Assembly (NCBI RefSeq): GCF_032062135.1
Contig: NC_092858.1
Span: 171,081,347-171,145,346 of the forward strand
From: Pyxicephalus adspersus
Taxonomy: Eukaryota; Chordata; Amphibia; Anura; Pyxicephalidae
Reading direction: 5' to 3'
Length of the DNA: 64,000 nucleotides
Under the pieces are notes generated by a model that saw only the letters and a list, made by a program, of their open reading frames with translations, was not told where the DNA came from and ran no database searches. Made by a program: the position numbers and the translations under genes. The stretch's first letter is position 1, and every line of letters starts with the position of its first letter. Shown piece by piece: positions 1-10,660 of this stretch.

Positions 1-6
1 ACACCC

Positions 7-168
7 CAGTGCTCAAACCAGAATTTTTTTTTAAGCTGGGTGGGAAGAAAATATAGGCGGCTGAAGTCCCTGAGCTGCGACCCAACTCATCAGTAACCAC
101 TCAAAAACAGCTGGTTGCTGTAAATTGCCAGGTGGTGCAGCCTGCTAAAAGGGGCTGGGGAGAACACT
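7..168 (-). mobile_element. M-1 MITE copy (hAT-like ends)
   Basis: This is one of at least eight copies in the window of a ~165-bp element. In the reference orientation it reads CAGTGTTCTCCCCAGCCCCT at one end and GGTTGAACACTG at the other. The short CAGTGTT inverted ends suggest a non-autonomous hAT-type transposon. This copy is inverted. Its interior contains ACCCAACTCATCAGTAACCA, matching the other copies. Confidence 0.75.
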
Positions 169-187
169 AGACCCCCATGTTTTGGGA

Positions 188-452
188 CCACCAAGCATGC
201 TGGTAATTGCAGGGCTTTCTTAGTAGACCAGGGGTCCCAATGCACTGGGCCTTTAGCTGTGCCAAACAGGGCCACATCTACCCTCATTGGCTGCAATCTT
301 CTCTCTTCTGTCTTTCAATCAACAATCAGCCTGTCACACCAAAGGCCGCAGACGATGAGGGCGGCTGTGGGTTGATTCGGCACAGACCACAGCCTGGTGG
401 TTGGGGACCCAGGCTATTAAGAAAGCCTTGCACCACCAGAATGCCTGGTGGG
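188..452. mobile_element. Foldback MITE with ~52-bp inverted arms
   Basis: The left arm (188-240, starting CACCAAGCATGCTGG) and right arm (401-452, ending CCAGAATGCCTGGTGGG) are imperfect inverted copies, sharing GCAGGGCTTTCTTAG against CTATTAAGAAAGCCTTGC. The loop is about 160 bp and GC-richer than its surroundings. No coding potential; family not recognised. Confidence 0.7.
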
Positions 453-617
453 AGCCTGTGTGTACCTGACTAATCCAGATGTAACATCTCTATTAAGATA
501 AAAGTATGAAGTGGAACCTTCTTCTCTGGGTCATTCTGCAGTAATCTGCAGAATAGAATAATAAAATTAGAATAAAAATAACTTTATTTCTTAGTTCTGC
601 ACACTGTAAAAAAAAAA

Positions 618-664
618 TTATATATATAACATATATATATATATCTATATATATATATATATAT
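618..664. repeat. (AT)n microsatellite
   Basis: A run of TATATA interrupted by AACA and CT. Confidence 0.9.
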
Positions 665-1394
665 TACAAAACTATACATTTCTTTCATCAATACTCTTCA
701 TTTAGCTCTTCCATTCTTCTCTCTGCCAGGTTTAGCTACACTGTAATAAGCAGCAGTGTTGCTGACACATACTGTATATGAATAATGGCACCATTGTCCC
801 TGGGTTATAGGTCAGGAATCACGTCGAGGTGTTAGATTGTATCTGGTGCTACAGATCCAGGTAACTACGTTAGCCTGAATTTATACAGCGCGTTGTGAAA
901 GCTCCCGGGGACTCGGGAAAATAAAATCCACTTAAAAATCTAAATGTGCTCGTGGCAGACGCACTCAGGCGCTCTTGTATCCCCCGATACAGTAAATTGC
1001 TTGTTACACCAGAATAGGGGAAGCAGATGCTGCAGTAGAATTCCACTGTGTCTCTGCGTTCCGGAACTGTCCAGGCATTTGTAACAAGAGACTATTTAAG
1101 CTAATATAATACTACACGGCTCGGCATGCCGCAAGAGGAATCTATAGTTCCCCAACAAATTTCATCTATTCCCTGACTGTATTTATAACATTCCTACTAT
1201 TTTTGGTTAAACAAGTACATTTAAACATTATGAATAATTTATGTTTACCACTTGCTACCAGCAGGTGGTAGGATGGTATAAGAAGCAAGGCTAAAATAGA
1301 CCAGAATGGCTCTGAGAACACTAGTCTATCTTCTATCTTCTAGCAGAAAAGAATAACCCATTACATTTATCAGGACTACCAGGATTATGCAGAC
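665..1394. other. Non-coding interval without recognised repeat
   Basis: No ORF, transposon end or RNA gene was recognised. The part at 880-1130 is less AT-rich, with several CpGs and restriction-like short palindromes, and reads as single-copy sequence. Confidence 0.4.
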
Positions 1395-3180
1395 AATACT
1401 AGTATTCTATGCATGACACTAGTATTGGATGAGTACTAGTAGTTCTACAGGTGACACTAATATTGGGTGAGTACTAGTATTCCATGGATGACACTAAAGT
1501 TGGATGAGTACTAGTATTCCATGGATGACTCTAGTATTGGATGAGTACTAATATTTCTATAGATGACAGTAATATTGGGTGAGTACTAGTATTTAATATT
1601 GGGTGAGTACTAGTATTCCATGGATGACACTAATGTTGGATGAGTACTAGTATTCCATGGATGACTCTAGTATTGGATGAGTACAAATATTTCTATAGAT
1701 GACACTAATATTGGGTGAGTACTAGTATTCAATGGATGACTCTAGTATTGGATGAGTACTAATATTTCTATAGATGACACTAATGTTGGGTGAGTACTAG
1801 TATTCTATTGAGGACACTAATAGCGGATGAGTACTAGTATTCCATGAATGACACTAGTATTGGATGAGTATTAGTATTCCATGGATGACACTAGTGTTGG
1901 ATGAGTACTAATATTTCTATAGATGAGAGTAATGATTTTGGATTGGAGTACTAATATTTCTGAGGATAACTTTATCATTGGAGGAGTACTTGTATTTCTA
2001 TGGATGAAACTGGTGAGAACTACTTTTTTCAATGGATGACACTGATATAGGATGAGTATTAGTATTTCTATAGATGACTCTAGTATTGGACGACTGCTAG
2101 TTTTTCTATGGATGACACTAAGATTGGTTGAATACTAGTATTCCTATGGACACCTTTATTATTGGACAGGTACCTGAATTTCGAAGGATTCTTATTAGGC
2201 AGTAATTGTATAGCACCAACATATTACACAGTGCTTTACAAAGTCCATTGCTATATCCCCATGAAGGATGACACTTTTATTGTATGAGTACTAGTTATTC
2301 AATAGATGGCATTAGTATTGTATGAGTACTAGTATTTCGATAGATTACAGTATTATTATTGGACCAGTATTGGATAAGAATTAATATTTCTTTGGACAAC
2401 ACCGGCATTGGAAGAGTACTAGTATTTCTATCGATGAAGCCGATATTGGTTAGGAACTATTTTTTCAATCGATCACACTGATATAGGATGAATAATAGAA
2501 TTTCTACAGATGACTTTAGTATTGTATGAGTACTAGTGTTTCAATGGATGACGCTAGCATTGTATGAGCACTAGTATTTCAAAGGATGACTCTAGTATTG
2601 GATGAGTACTAGTTTTCTATGGGTGACATTAATATTAGATGAGAACTATTATTTCTATGAATTACACTATTTTTGTGGGTGACTCTAGTATTGGATGAGT
2701 ACTAGTATTTTTTTGGGTGAGACTAGTACTGAATGAGTACTAATTTTTCTATAGATTACACTATTTCTTGTCACTCTAGTATTGTACTACTATTTCTAAG
2801 GATATCTCCAGTATTGTATGAGTACTAATTCTATGAATGACATTAAGATTGGATGAAAACTATTTTTTCTATGGATGACACTAAGATTGGATGCCTGCTA
2901 GTTTTTCCATGGATGACTCTAGTATTGTATGAGTAATAGTATTTCTATGGATGACTCTAGTATTGGACGAGTAATAATATTTCTATGGATGACTGTAGTA
3001 TTTTTTTATGGATGACTCTAGTATTGTATGAGTACTTGTATTTCTAGTTTTTCTATGGATGACTGGTAATTTCTATGGAAAACTTTATTATTGTATGAGT
3101 ACTTGTACTTCAAAGGATGACCCTATTATTGTATGAGTACTAATAATTTTGTAGATCACAGTATTATTATTATTACTGTA
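1395..3180. repeat. Degenerate minisatellite, ~38-40 bp unit
   Basis: About 1.8 kb of head-to-tail variants built from TTGGATGAGTACTAGTATT followed by CTATGGATGACACTAGTA. Copies are most regular at 1400-1900 and increasingly deleted toward 3180, where GGATGACTCTAGTATTG still recurs. The unit is itself made of two similar halves around ACTAGTATT. The array is interrupted near 2196-2252 by a transposon tail. Not coding: stops occur in all frames. Confidence 0.92.
2196..2252 (-). mobile_element. V-SINE tail fragment inside the minisatellite
   Basis: TATAGCACCAACATATTACA followed by CAGTGCTTTACAAAGTCC is the inverted 3' tail used by the window's V-SINEs; the continuation into ACAAAGTCC is the SINE rather than the L2 form. 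Minisatellite units resume directly after it. Confidence 0.7.
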
Positions 3181-4194
3181 TATACTCTTTCCCATCCCCC
3201 CATGGTACCCCTTCTAGAATATGTGGGTCTTCAGTAAATAGTTGTACACATGCACTTTTCCCCTAACACTGCCTATCACACAATATATCCAATAGACATC
3301 ACTACCATGGCACATTTTCCTCAAACTGTTAATAAAAAGTATGTTGTGCTTTGATCTGTTTCTGATAGTTCCCAGTGTGTAGCCTGAGCTGGAATGCCAA
3401 GCTTTTTTGTTTTGTTTAGCAGTGACACTAAGACAGGCGCCTCGCTCCCTGTATTGTATTAAGATGAAATTGCTTGGAGATAACAACAGACATGTCCCAA
3501 CTCCAAAATAGATTGGGGAACCCGTAGAGGGATGCATGATGTCCACTGAGTACTGTCTGGCCCTTTTTAGTTCATATCCGCTGCCTTGTCACAGGAAAAT
3601 ATATTAACCACTCCATCCAAAAACCTCTACACTTGGTAATGTAATATTAGCAAGTAATATAGGCAGAAACAATGTAACCTTTTTTTTTTTTACAGCTAAA
3701 CCTCAGACAAGCAGCTCATAAAAAAAAGAAAGGGAAATGTGTTTAGTTCATTCATTTCTGGCATTTAACACAACTGAGTGTTTGGAAGTCATCAGAATTT
3801 TTTGCCTACATGTATTGGAAAATGTGGAAAAGTGGAGTTTGAGTTTTCTAATGGTGGAATGAATACTTATTAAATTTCTTTTTTGCTAAAGTCTGGTATT
3901 ATTTTTGTCTGATGATTTTTGAATAATTAAATTGCTTTTTGTCTTGTGGTTGCAAAATCCCTATTATATGTTCTTCTTGTGGTGTGATGGACCTAGTAAG
4001 ACTGTTATATAGATTGATATTTATTTGGGGAACCCTTAGATTTGGAATGCAACATTTCACGCCCCAAAATACGCATTCAAGTATGTGTAAGGTTTAGCTT
4101 TGACAACAGTTGAGATAGGTTGCCTGACACATTTGTTTCATTTGGCAGGGAACCTCAGCCAACAGAAGAGAACCCCATGGACAATGAGATAGTA
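3181..4194. other. Non-coding interval
   Basis: AT-rich sequence with no recognised gene or element ends. Short open frames here have no recognisable protein motif. Confidence 0.4.
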
Positions 4195-4292
4195 GGGGAA
4201 TGCCAAAAAAGCTCTAATAAGCTGGGGAAGTAAAGGGTCTTAGATATTTAACACCTACTTCCCTAGCTTTCTAGAACTTTTGGGCATTCCCC
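4195..4292. repeat. Inverted repeat, ~41-bp arms
   Basis: The left arm GGGGAATGCCAAAAAAGCTC (4195 onward) pairs with the right arm ending TTTTGGGCATTCCCC at 4292. The arms continue through AGCTGGGGAAGTA against TACTTCCCTAGCT, leaving a loop of about 16 nt. It could be a small foldback MITE. Confidence 0.75.
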
Positions 4293-5034
4293 AAAAACTT
4301 CCCAAGATCACAGATCCGCCCACCAGAAATTTGGAAATAAACTTTAAGAATGCCCCTTGCAGTGCCTGAACTTCAGTGCTAATTTAACATTAATATTAAT
4401 ACAGCCAAATCCATAACAAGAACAATATTTTCAATCACCATCCAAGTAGGGAAAAATGACTGTCACAGACAGAATATGTCGTGTATATTCATAAGTGTCA
4501 TTAAAATCATCAGAGGCATAATTATGAGTGAAATCTGGTATAAGCAGACATTGATGAGCGGGACCTTGTGTTACTGCATCGCTCTTCACTTCTAAGCCGA
4601 AGCCTGGAATGCCAGCGACTTGAAGAACGCACAGATTGTGAGCACCTCGCTGGAGCTGCCAAGCAATATAGGAGCAGAATGGAGTGGGAAGGATCCTACC
4701 CAGCTGCTTGACAGAAAGAAAGCAAAGAGAGCAAAGTGGGAAACTCAGGGTCTGTAAAGAGCACTTATCAGGAACACACAGTGAAGGCTGTGAACTTGCA
4801 AGTGTTCATCGTCACCAGATAGTAACAAACAGGTCTGGCCAATACACAATGTGCATCTTGAAATGGTTTAACTTCTGGTGGTGGCATACATAGTTTGATT
4901 ATTTATTCTTTACTACTGTTATGGTACTACTACTTTTCACTCTGGCCCCAATGACTTGCGTTGCTGTGACTTCAATATTATTAATATTATCAAACCTGTG
5001 CCCAATCTATAATTTCATTGCAGCTTCGGTGGCC
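4293..5034. other. Non-coding interval
   Basis: No recognised repeat or gene. It includes a small AT-rich palindrome near 4976-4990 (ATATTATTAATATTAT). Confidence 0.4.
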
Positions 5035-5412
5035 AGAAAAAGATGCCAGAAAGAGGGATGCCAGCCCAGTTGGCTAAGCTTAGGCATCCAGTCCAATTAA
5101 AGATTTCAGGCATGCACAGAAGGGGCATTTTCTCCACTAAGAGGAAAAAGATACCAATCTCACACATGCGCAGTGAGATCGGCTTTCCTATTTTTTTTCT
5201 TTTGCGGTGGGCTACGTCACCCGATTTCACACCTGCGAAGTGCAAGATCCGGTGACGTTGCAAGGCCGGAAAAGAAGTCCGAAGATGGTAGTGCCCGGCA
5301 CTTCCTCCGCACTGAGACGAAGAAAAATTCCAGAACAGCGTGGGACTGGATCGCAGAAAGGTGGAACACTATTGAGGGATCTGGAGGATTAAAGGTAAAT
5401 GTGATTATTTAA
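5035..5412 (+). mobile_element. T-1 TTAA MITE, 5'-truncated copy
   Basis: The diagnostic internal blocks are CATGCGCAGTGAGATCGGC, ACGTCACCCGATTTCACACC and GGATTAAAGGTAAATGTG near the right end. It ends at a TTAA (5409-5412) that also begins the next, oppositely oriented copy. Confidence 0.7.
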
Positions 5413-5627
5413 AGGAACTAAACTAAAAAAAAAAAAAAAAAAGATACACTTACCTTTAATTCCTCTGGGCAGTCCGATCCATCCGGGGGTGTCCTGCATC
5501 TGGTCCTGCAACGTCCCGGCATCCGTCCCACTCCTGACGCCGCCATCTTCTCCTCTCCTCTGCTTTTATCTAAAGTTAAAATTCCGAGTTTTGGTATGCT
5601 TTAATTTTCACTTTAGTTCCGCTTTAA
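5409..5627 (-). mobile_element. T-1 TTAA MITE, internally deleted copy
   Basis: It is bounded by TTAA on both sides: the left end reads TTAAAGGAACTAAACT, and the right end read inward is TTAAAGCGGAACTAAAGT. TTAA plus AAAG-type termini fit the T2/Kolobok MITE groups described in Xenopus; piggyBac-type MITEs also use TTAA. The interior GGGCAGTCCGATCCATCCGG matches the copy at 55585. Confidence 0.78.
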
Positions 5628-5702
5628 ATAGGGGTTGCAATTGACAGACAGTAACACAGAAGGAGGAGAGGACACTTTCCAGAAAAGCTTACATTACAAA
5701 GT
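5628..5702 (-). mobile_element. L2-like LINE 3'-end fragment
   Basis: ATAGGGGTTGCAATTGACAG, then AAGGAGGAGAGGACACT and AAAAGCTTACA, match the 3'-UTR block of the window's L2 copies in inverted orientation. It starts right at the TTAA of the preceding MITE, where intact copies read ACATTAAATAGGGG. Confidence 0.75.
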
Positions 5703-6490
5703 AAATGTTAGAATAGGCATATGTGGATTTTGCTCTATGTTACTCCTATGCAATCCTTTTCTTGTCCATTGCTCAAGTTCATTTTATTCTTACCTCAACA
5801 TCTCATTTTTTCTTTTGCCATAAAAAGAAAACCGGAAACTCATAACTTCAGGACATCCAAAAGTAGTCAACTGAGTATTTGGAATTCAGAAAAGTCAAAT
5901 TAACCAACTAAATCTACGGAGTTGTCTGCATGTCAAGACACCAGAAGGTTCGGATATCCGATCTAGATGTTTAACCAATGCACAAAAACCTGTACAGGAA
6001 GAATGTTCAGGCTAAGAAGTGGAATAAGCCACAAGCTCCAGCCCACATATGGGATAGTCTAACATCCATGGAGAGTTTGAAAAAAATTCTTAGTTTCCTC
6101 ACTTGCAAAAAGTGGTGAGTCAGTTTCATGCTCAGGAAGTACCTTGGATGCATTGGGAAAATTTGGACTTCTAGATTTCTGAGATCCTGTTTTGGGAGGT
6201 CTGGATGTAATAGTGAGATTAACAACTCTTATCTTTGGACTTCTTCCACTGAGAAAGTAGAACATGTTTGCAGTTTTGGTGAAAGAATCCAAAGCAGAGA
6301 CAATTCTGATTTTCACTTCTTGAAATGGATAAAAGCTACTCAAAACTTGGCAGTGTGGACAGTCTCTCTATACCTTTGGCAGTCAAGTCAGGCCCTCTTA
6401 AACTTGGGAGGTTGGTCAACCTGTTCAGAATTTTGTGAAATCTGTAACTTCAGAAGTTTGTTCTTGCCAGTCTCATCGGTCTATCTCTAT
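5703..6490. other. Non-coding interval
   Basis: No recognised family; only short, unremarkable open frames. Confidence 0.4.
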
Positions 6491-6752
6491 CAGCCTTTCT
6501 CAACTTTTTTAACTTTTAGATCTTATGGAACCCTGACAATGGTAACAATATCCATTCTCCAGTTCAAAATACATTAGTGTGATGGTCAACAAGGAATGCC
6601 TCTTACATAGCAGACCAGTGGGAAAAATGTCACATGTACAGAGAGCAAAAAATATAATTTGTGTCAGTGGTAACTGACTTATAGGGCAAAATTGCACATT
6701 GTTTAAGGAACCTCTAGCAACTACTAGAGGAACTCTCGTTGGCAAACACTGC
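6491..6752 (-). mobile_element. M-2 MITE copy
   Basis: It shows the inverted M-2 layout: CAGCCTTTCTCAAC at the left, GGAACCTCTAGCAACTACTA near the right, ending TTGGCAAACACTG. Related copies are at 13381, 38787 and 50303. CAG-type ends suggest a hAT-like origin. Confidence 0.65.
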
Positions 6753-7000
6753 TCTTTACCTCTGTAGTCTGGTCAGCCTCCTAATTCTTTTGTATACTAG
6801 GCCCTCTTTGGGTTGTCTAGTCAGTTTCTGTGACCTATGTCTGGTCTTTTGCCCTTTCTTTTATTAATTTTGGTTATCTTCTTAAAAACTCATTAGCCTG
6901 ATCAACCTCTTGGTAACGTAGGAAGACCAATCTGTCTCTGTGGATTCTGGGTAGTCTGGTCAACTTCTCTACACACAGCACAGTCTTGTCTTTCCTTTGT

Positions 7001-7270
7001 AATTATTACCAACTAGTATTCGTATAGCGCCTACATATTACGCAGCGCTTTACAAAGTCCATAGTCACTAACTTTCCCTCAAAGGGTCTCACGATCTAAT
7101 GTCCCTACTATAGTCATATGTCACTAACACAACCTAAAGACAATTTTTGAAGGAAGCCCATTAATTTAACTGCATGTTATTGGGATGTGGAAAGAAACCT
7201 GTACCCGGAGGAAGCTCATGCAAACATGCTGCAAAGGCCAGATAGTTAACCTCTGAGCAAACCATGCAGC
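7001..7270 (-). mobile_element. V-SINE copy
   Basis: Inverted: the tail comes first (ATAGCGCCTACATATTACGC, CAAAGTCCATAGTCACT), then CCCTCAAAGGGTCTCACGAT, and a degraded tRNA-like head at the right (TGCAAAGGCCAGATAGTTAA). The central conserved domain is eroded. Confidence 0.8.
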
Positions 7271-8861
7271 CTGTGCTGTGTAATGTGCAGCTGTGTAGCA
7301 CAGCAGCTCTCTATTTTGAGTTTTCAGAGGGAAAAGTGGGGTTCGGGTAAGGTATCGGACACAAGGTGGGTGTAAATTTTCCAAAAAGTCGACTTGACAA
7401 GACGAGCAGAAGATGTGCAATTGATTTAAATTAGAAAAAAAAGATCTAAGCAAACAAAAACAAAAAAACTTAAAAAATCCCTGTTTATTTTAGAATCCAT
7501 GTGCAAATTATTAACTTGCAGCACGCCATTAATTTTCAGTTCTCTTTTATCCAAAAGGGATTGAAAACTTCAAAAAGCTATTTTATTTTCTTATTATCCG
7601 CAAAACGTTAGCAAAGAGATTCCCAGCTAAGCTTCGTTCGGCCCGTCCAATCTCCTTCCCTTATCTCTTGTGCCATATTTGAATAAGTGCCATTAACTAA
7701 ACCACCCAGCTACCACAGCTGACCCAGCGGGCTTTTCTTGCTTCTGAATGGTTGCCATGCCAACGTGGCGGCAGGCTGGGGGAATGTGTAGAGCGCAAGA
7801 CAATCGTAAGTGAATCCACAGTAATTAGGAGCCGTTGCTGGTGATTATGTAGGAAGAATAGAGAGCAACAAGTAGGCCACTGTCCAAGCAATGGGACAGG
7901 CAGCGAGGAGATGATAAACATGAAGATAAATTAGGTGCCAGCCAAAGAAGCTGCCACTGGATTTATGGGCCGAGTGTGTCGGAGACTAATTCTCTCCTAA
8001 TCTATTTTCCTTCTGCCAACCGTAAAGTTTTTATGTTCTCAATTTGTCTCATCCACCCCTTGTTTGTAGCAGTTCGAGGGACAATTTAGCAAGGAGGGGA
8101 TCAAAGGCCTAGCAAGCAACAAGACCTGGGAAGCCTGTTGCTATAGCAACCCTAGTAGCTAAGGTCTTGAATGGGAAAAATATTCATTGTAAGCCATACA
8201 CTCGAGGTGAAAAATAATAAAAAAAACACACAAGAAAGCATTTTAAAGGAAGGTACTAAGACCGCAATATTTAGTGATTCATACTGAGTATCAGTGATGT
8301 ACTGAAGAATATTTTTAGAAGTGACAACAAGGGTGGAAAGGGAAAAAAAATCCATTGCAATCGACTCATTACAGGGACAGGTTCGATAAAATGACAAATT
8401 TTACTAAGGTGATGTGACAAGGCATCTTACTTTGGCTTTCTAATGAGTCAACATCATTATCTAGAGAAGAGTGGGTGCTCAGGAGAAAATAAAAAGATGC
8501 GGTTTGTACTGCAGTCACCACCCACACGGCGGGGAAAAAAACAACGCTCACTGGGGCTTTGTACTGATATATCTCCGATAATCTTACATAAGGGACTCCC
8601 ACCACCTGTCAGCATGAGTCCATCCAACAGCGATGTAACAAGTCCGTGTTGTTGATAGAAAACCTGAGATACCAGATCTTCCTTTTCATCTCATTTCTGA
8701 CACGTCTTACAGATTGTGTTAGTGCAATGATACTCTATGTCAAGTTGGCTAAAGACCAATAAAAATGTGTCAGTGTTTCCAAAGGCATTGCTTTTTAAGT
8801 GAACCTGTCACTTAGAACGCACTATTTACATTGATGGGCATAGCTTTACTGCAGATACATT
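7271..8861. other. Low-repeat intronic stretch
   Basis: About 1.6 kb without recognised transposon copies or coding exons. The part at 7610-8110 is well mixed in composition, with ATTA/TAAT-rich motifs (CCATTAACTAAACC, GACTAATTCTCTCC). It has the look of single-copy conserved non-coding DNA, but conservation cannot be judged from one sequence. Confidence 0.35.
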
Positions 8862-9437
8862 GGCCCTGATCTAATAAAGCTGTCCAGGGCTGGGGAGGAT
8901 AAACTTTCATCAGTGAAGCTGGGAGATCCAGAAAACCTGGAAAGGATCTACTCTAGGATTGAAAACATTTGCTAACAAAGAAATCGGCCTTTGCAGCGCT
9001 AGGTCCTAGGTTCGATTCCCAGCCAGGACATTATCTGGGTGGAGTTAGCAGGTTCTCCCCGTGTCTGGTGGCTTTCCTCCCACATCAACAAAAACATGCA
9101 GTGAGGTTAATTGGCTTCTCCCTAAAAAAAAAAAATTCACCTTAGACTACAATAATGACATTTGACTACGGTAGGGAAATTAGATTGTGAGCTCCTTTGA
9201 GGGACAGTTAGTGACATGACTATGGACTTTGTACAGCACTGTGTAATATGATGGTGCTATATAAATACTGTGTAATCATAATAATAATCTTTTCCAGCCT
9301 GGACTTTTTTGGGTGAACCTGGGTGATTCAGCAAACCTGGAATAGATCAGGTCCAGGACCAAGGTTAGCTGGATCACCTAGGTTATGCATGATAATCTAT
9401 CTTCTCCAGTCTTGGAGAGCTTGAATAAATCAGGATC
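8862..9437. mobile_element. FB-1 palindromic MITE split by a SINE
   Basis: The left arm is 8862-8985 (GGCCCTGATCTAATAAAGCT, CTGGGAGATCCAGAAAACCTGG), and the right arm resumes after 9289 (CAGCAAACCTGGAATAGATC, then CTTGGAGAGCTTGAATAAAT). Intact FB-1 copies at 41080 and 54673 have nothing between these halves, so the insert is a later SINE. Confidence 0.85.
8986..9289 (+). mobile_element. V-SINE inserted in FB-1
   Basis: It starts within the tRNA-like head (GGCCTTTGCAGCGCTAGGTC, then AGGTTCGATTCCCAG with a good B-box). It continues through the V-domain (GCAGGTTCTCCCCGTGTCTG) and body (GACCTTAG-like block) to the L2-like tail ATGGTGCTATATAAATAC plus an ATA-rich end. AATC occurs on both sides and may be a short target duplication. 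Confidence 0.88.
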
Positions 9438-9474
9438 ATTATCTTTTATGGTGGCTCATATTGGATAGCCTATA

Positions 9475-9605
9475 CCAATGTTTATCAACCAAAGTTCCAA
9501 GGAGCCCTAGCATTTCTCTGGAGGTTGCTAGGGGTAATTTGTCCCTCTCGGGTCAATTTTGTGACACCAATGATCTTTTTGGCTATCTGAAAAGGTGACA
9601 ATGGT
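9475..9605 (+). mobile_element. M-2 MITE fragment
   Basis: CTCTGGAGGTTGCTAGGGGT, then GTCCCTCTCGGGTCAAT and GGCTATCTGAAAAGGTGACA, match the left half of the M-2 copy at 13381. Confidence 0.65.
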
Positions 9606-10349
9606 ATAAATCATTCAAATCAGCAAGGAGAATAAGTCTTCCTAATTGCAAAAATATAAGCCTGACTCAAAGGGGTATGGTATATCTCTGCAAAGAGACC
9701 ACTGCTTACACACAGAGCAATTTCTAACATATCATGTAACAACATACAGCTATGGTGTTGTTACACTTACATTTTACTTAGCATGTCCATTCTATTATTG
9801 ATAACATTTCATGAGCTGATTTGGAGGCAGCCCTGCAGTAAAATATTAGGTTTGCATTTTTGATGCACTTTTTAAAAACAATCATCAATTGTCTAATAAG
9901 AAATATTTTTACCTAATCCTCATCTTCCACATTGCAAGGTGTGATGACACCACCAGGGAAATGATGAGTACCATAAACCTTAAAAGATAACATTCCAATC
10001 CAGTGCATCCTTTTTGCTAATTTGGGATCCTGATTTTTCCCAGGATTTTGTAGGAAGAAGCATGACATTGCCTTTACATAGGTGTCAGGAGTTGGAGGTA
10101 AGGTATGTATACTATCTTTTTCTTCTTTTTTTTTTTTTTTTACAGGTACATTTTTTAACTATATGCATCCATTTATCGAGAAGGAGGGTGTCCTAATCAG
10201 TCTTTTTATTTTACTTTTCCCAAATATTCTTCAATAAATTCCAGGGCTAACAAAGAAAAGGAGCCTAATGTACAGTTTGCTTTCACTAAACACTCCAATC
10301 TGGAAGGGAAGAAGACCTCATTTTTCTCTGCTGCAATTTAGTAATGCTT
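9606..10349. other. Non-coding interval
   Basis: AT-rich, with a T-run at 10120-10141. Nothing recognised. Confidence 0.4.
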
Positions 10350-10660
10350 ACAGGTCTTGTCCCTCCCCCAGTCTGTGATTGGGCAATAAAAGGAGAAGCA
10401 GCAGACTGATTAGTTTTTCTCTCTGTCACTCTGCTCCCCCCACTTATTAGCATGTTCCTTGCAATTACATAGAAACGTGAGCATAGCCAGTATTCTGAGC
10501 TCTGTGATACAGTCGATGGTTAATACCATGCCACATACTCACATTGGTTGCATTAAAAAAACACTCATTTAATAATGCAGCAAGGAAGTCTGAGCTGCTC
10601 CCTCATTGGTGTTGTTTATATCTGCCTAGAATTTAGATTTACCAGGTAAAGCTCATGAGA
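10350..10660 (+). mobile_element. Interspersed repeat S, copy 1
   Basis: GTGATTGGGCAATAAAAGGA, AGCAGCAGACTGAT, CTTATTAGCA and TTATATCTGCCTAGAATT recur in the same order at 43985-44165. The body is longer here. Class unknown; no ends defined. Confidence 0.6.

Noticed and set aside
1395..3180. Regular repeats resembling a CRISPR array
   Set aside because: Units are contiguous and degenerate without unique spacers, and the DNA is vertebrate; it is a minisatellite.
8986..9040. tRNA-like A and B boxes (for example AGGTTCGATTCCCAG) in this and other copies
   Set aside because: They belong to V-SINE heads: no cloverleaf or acceptor stem closes, and the V-domain follows directly.
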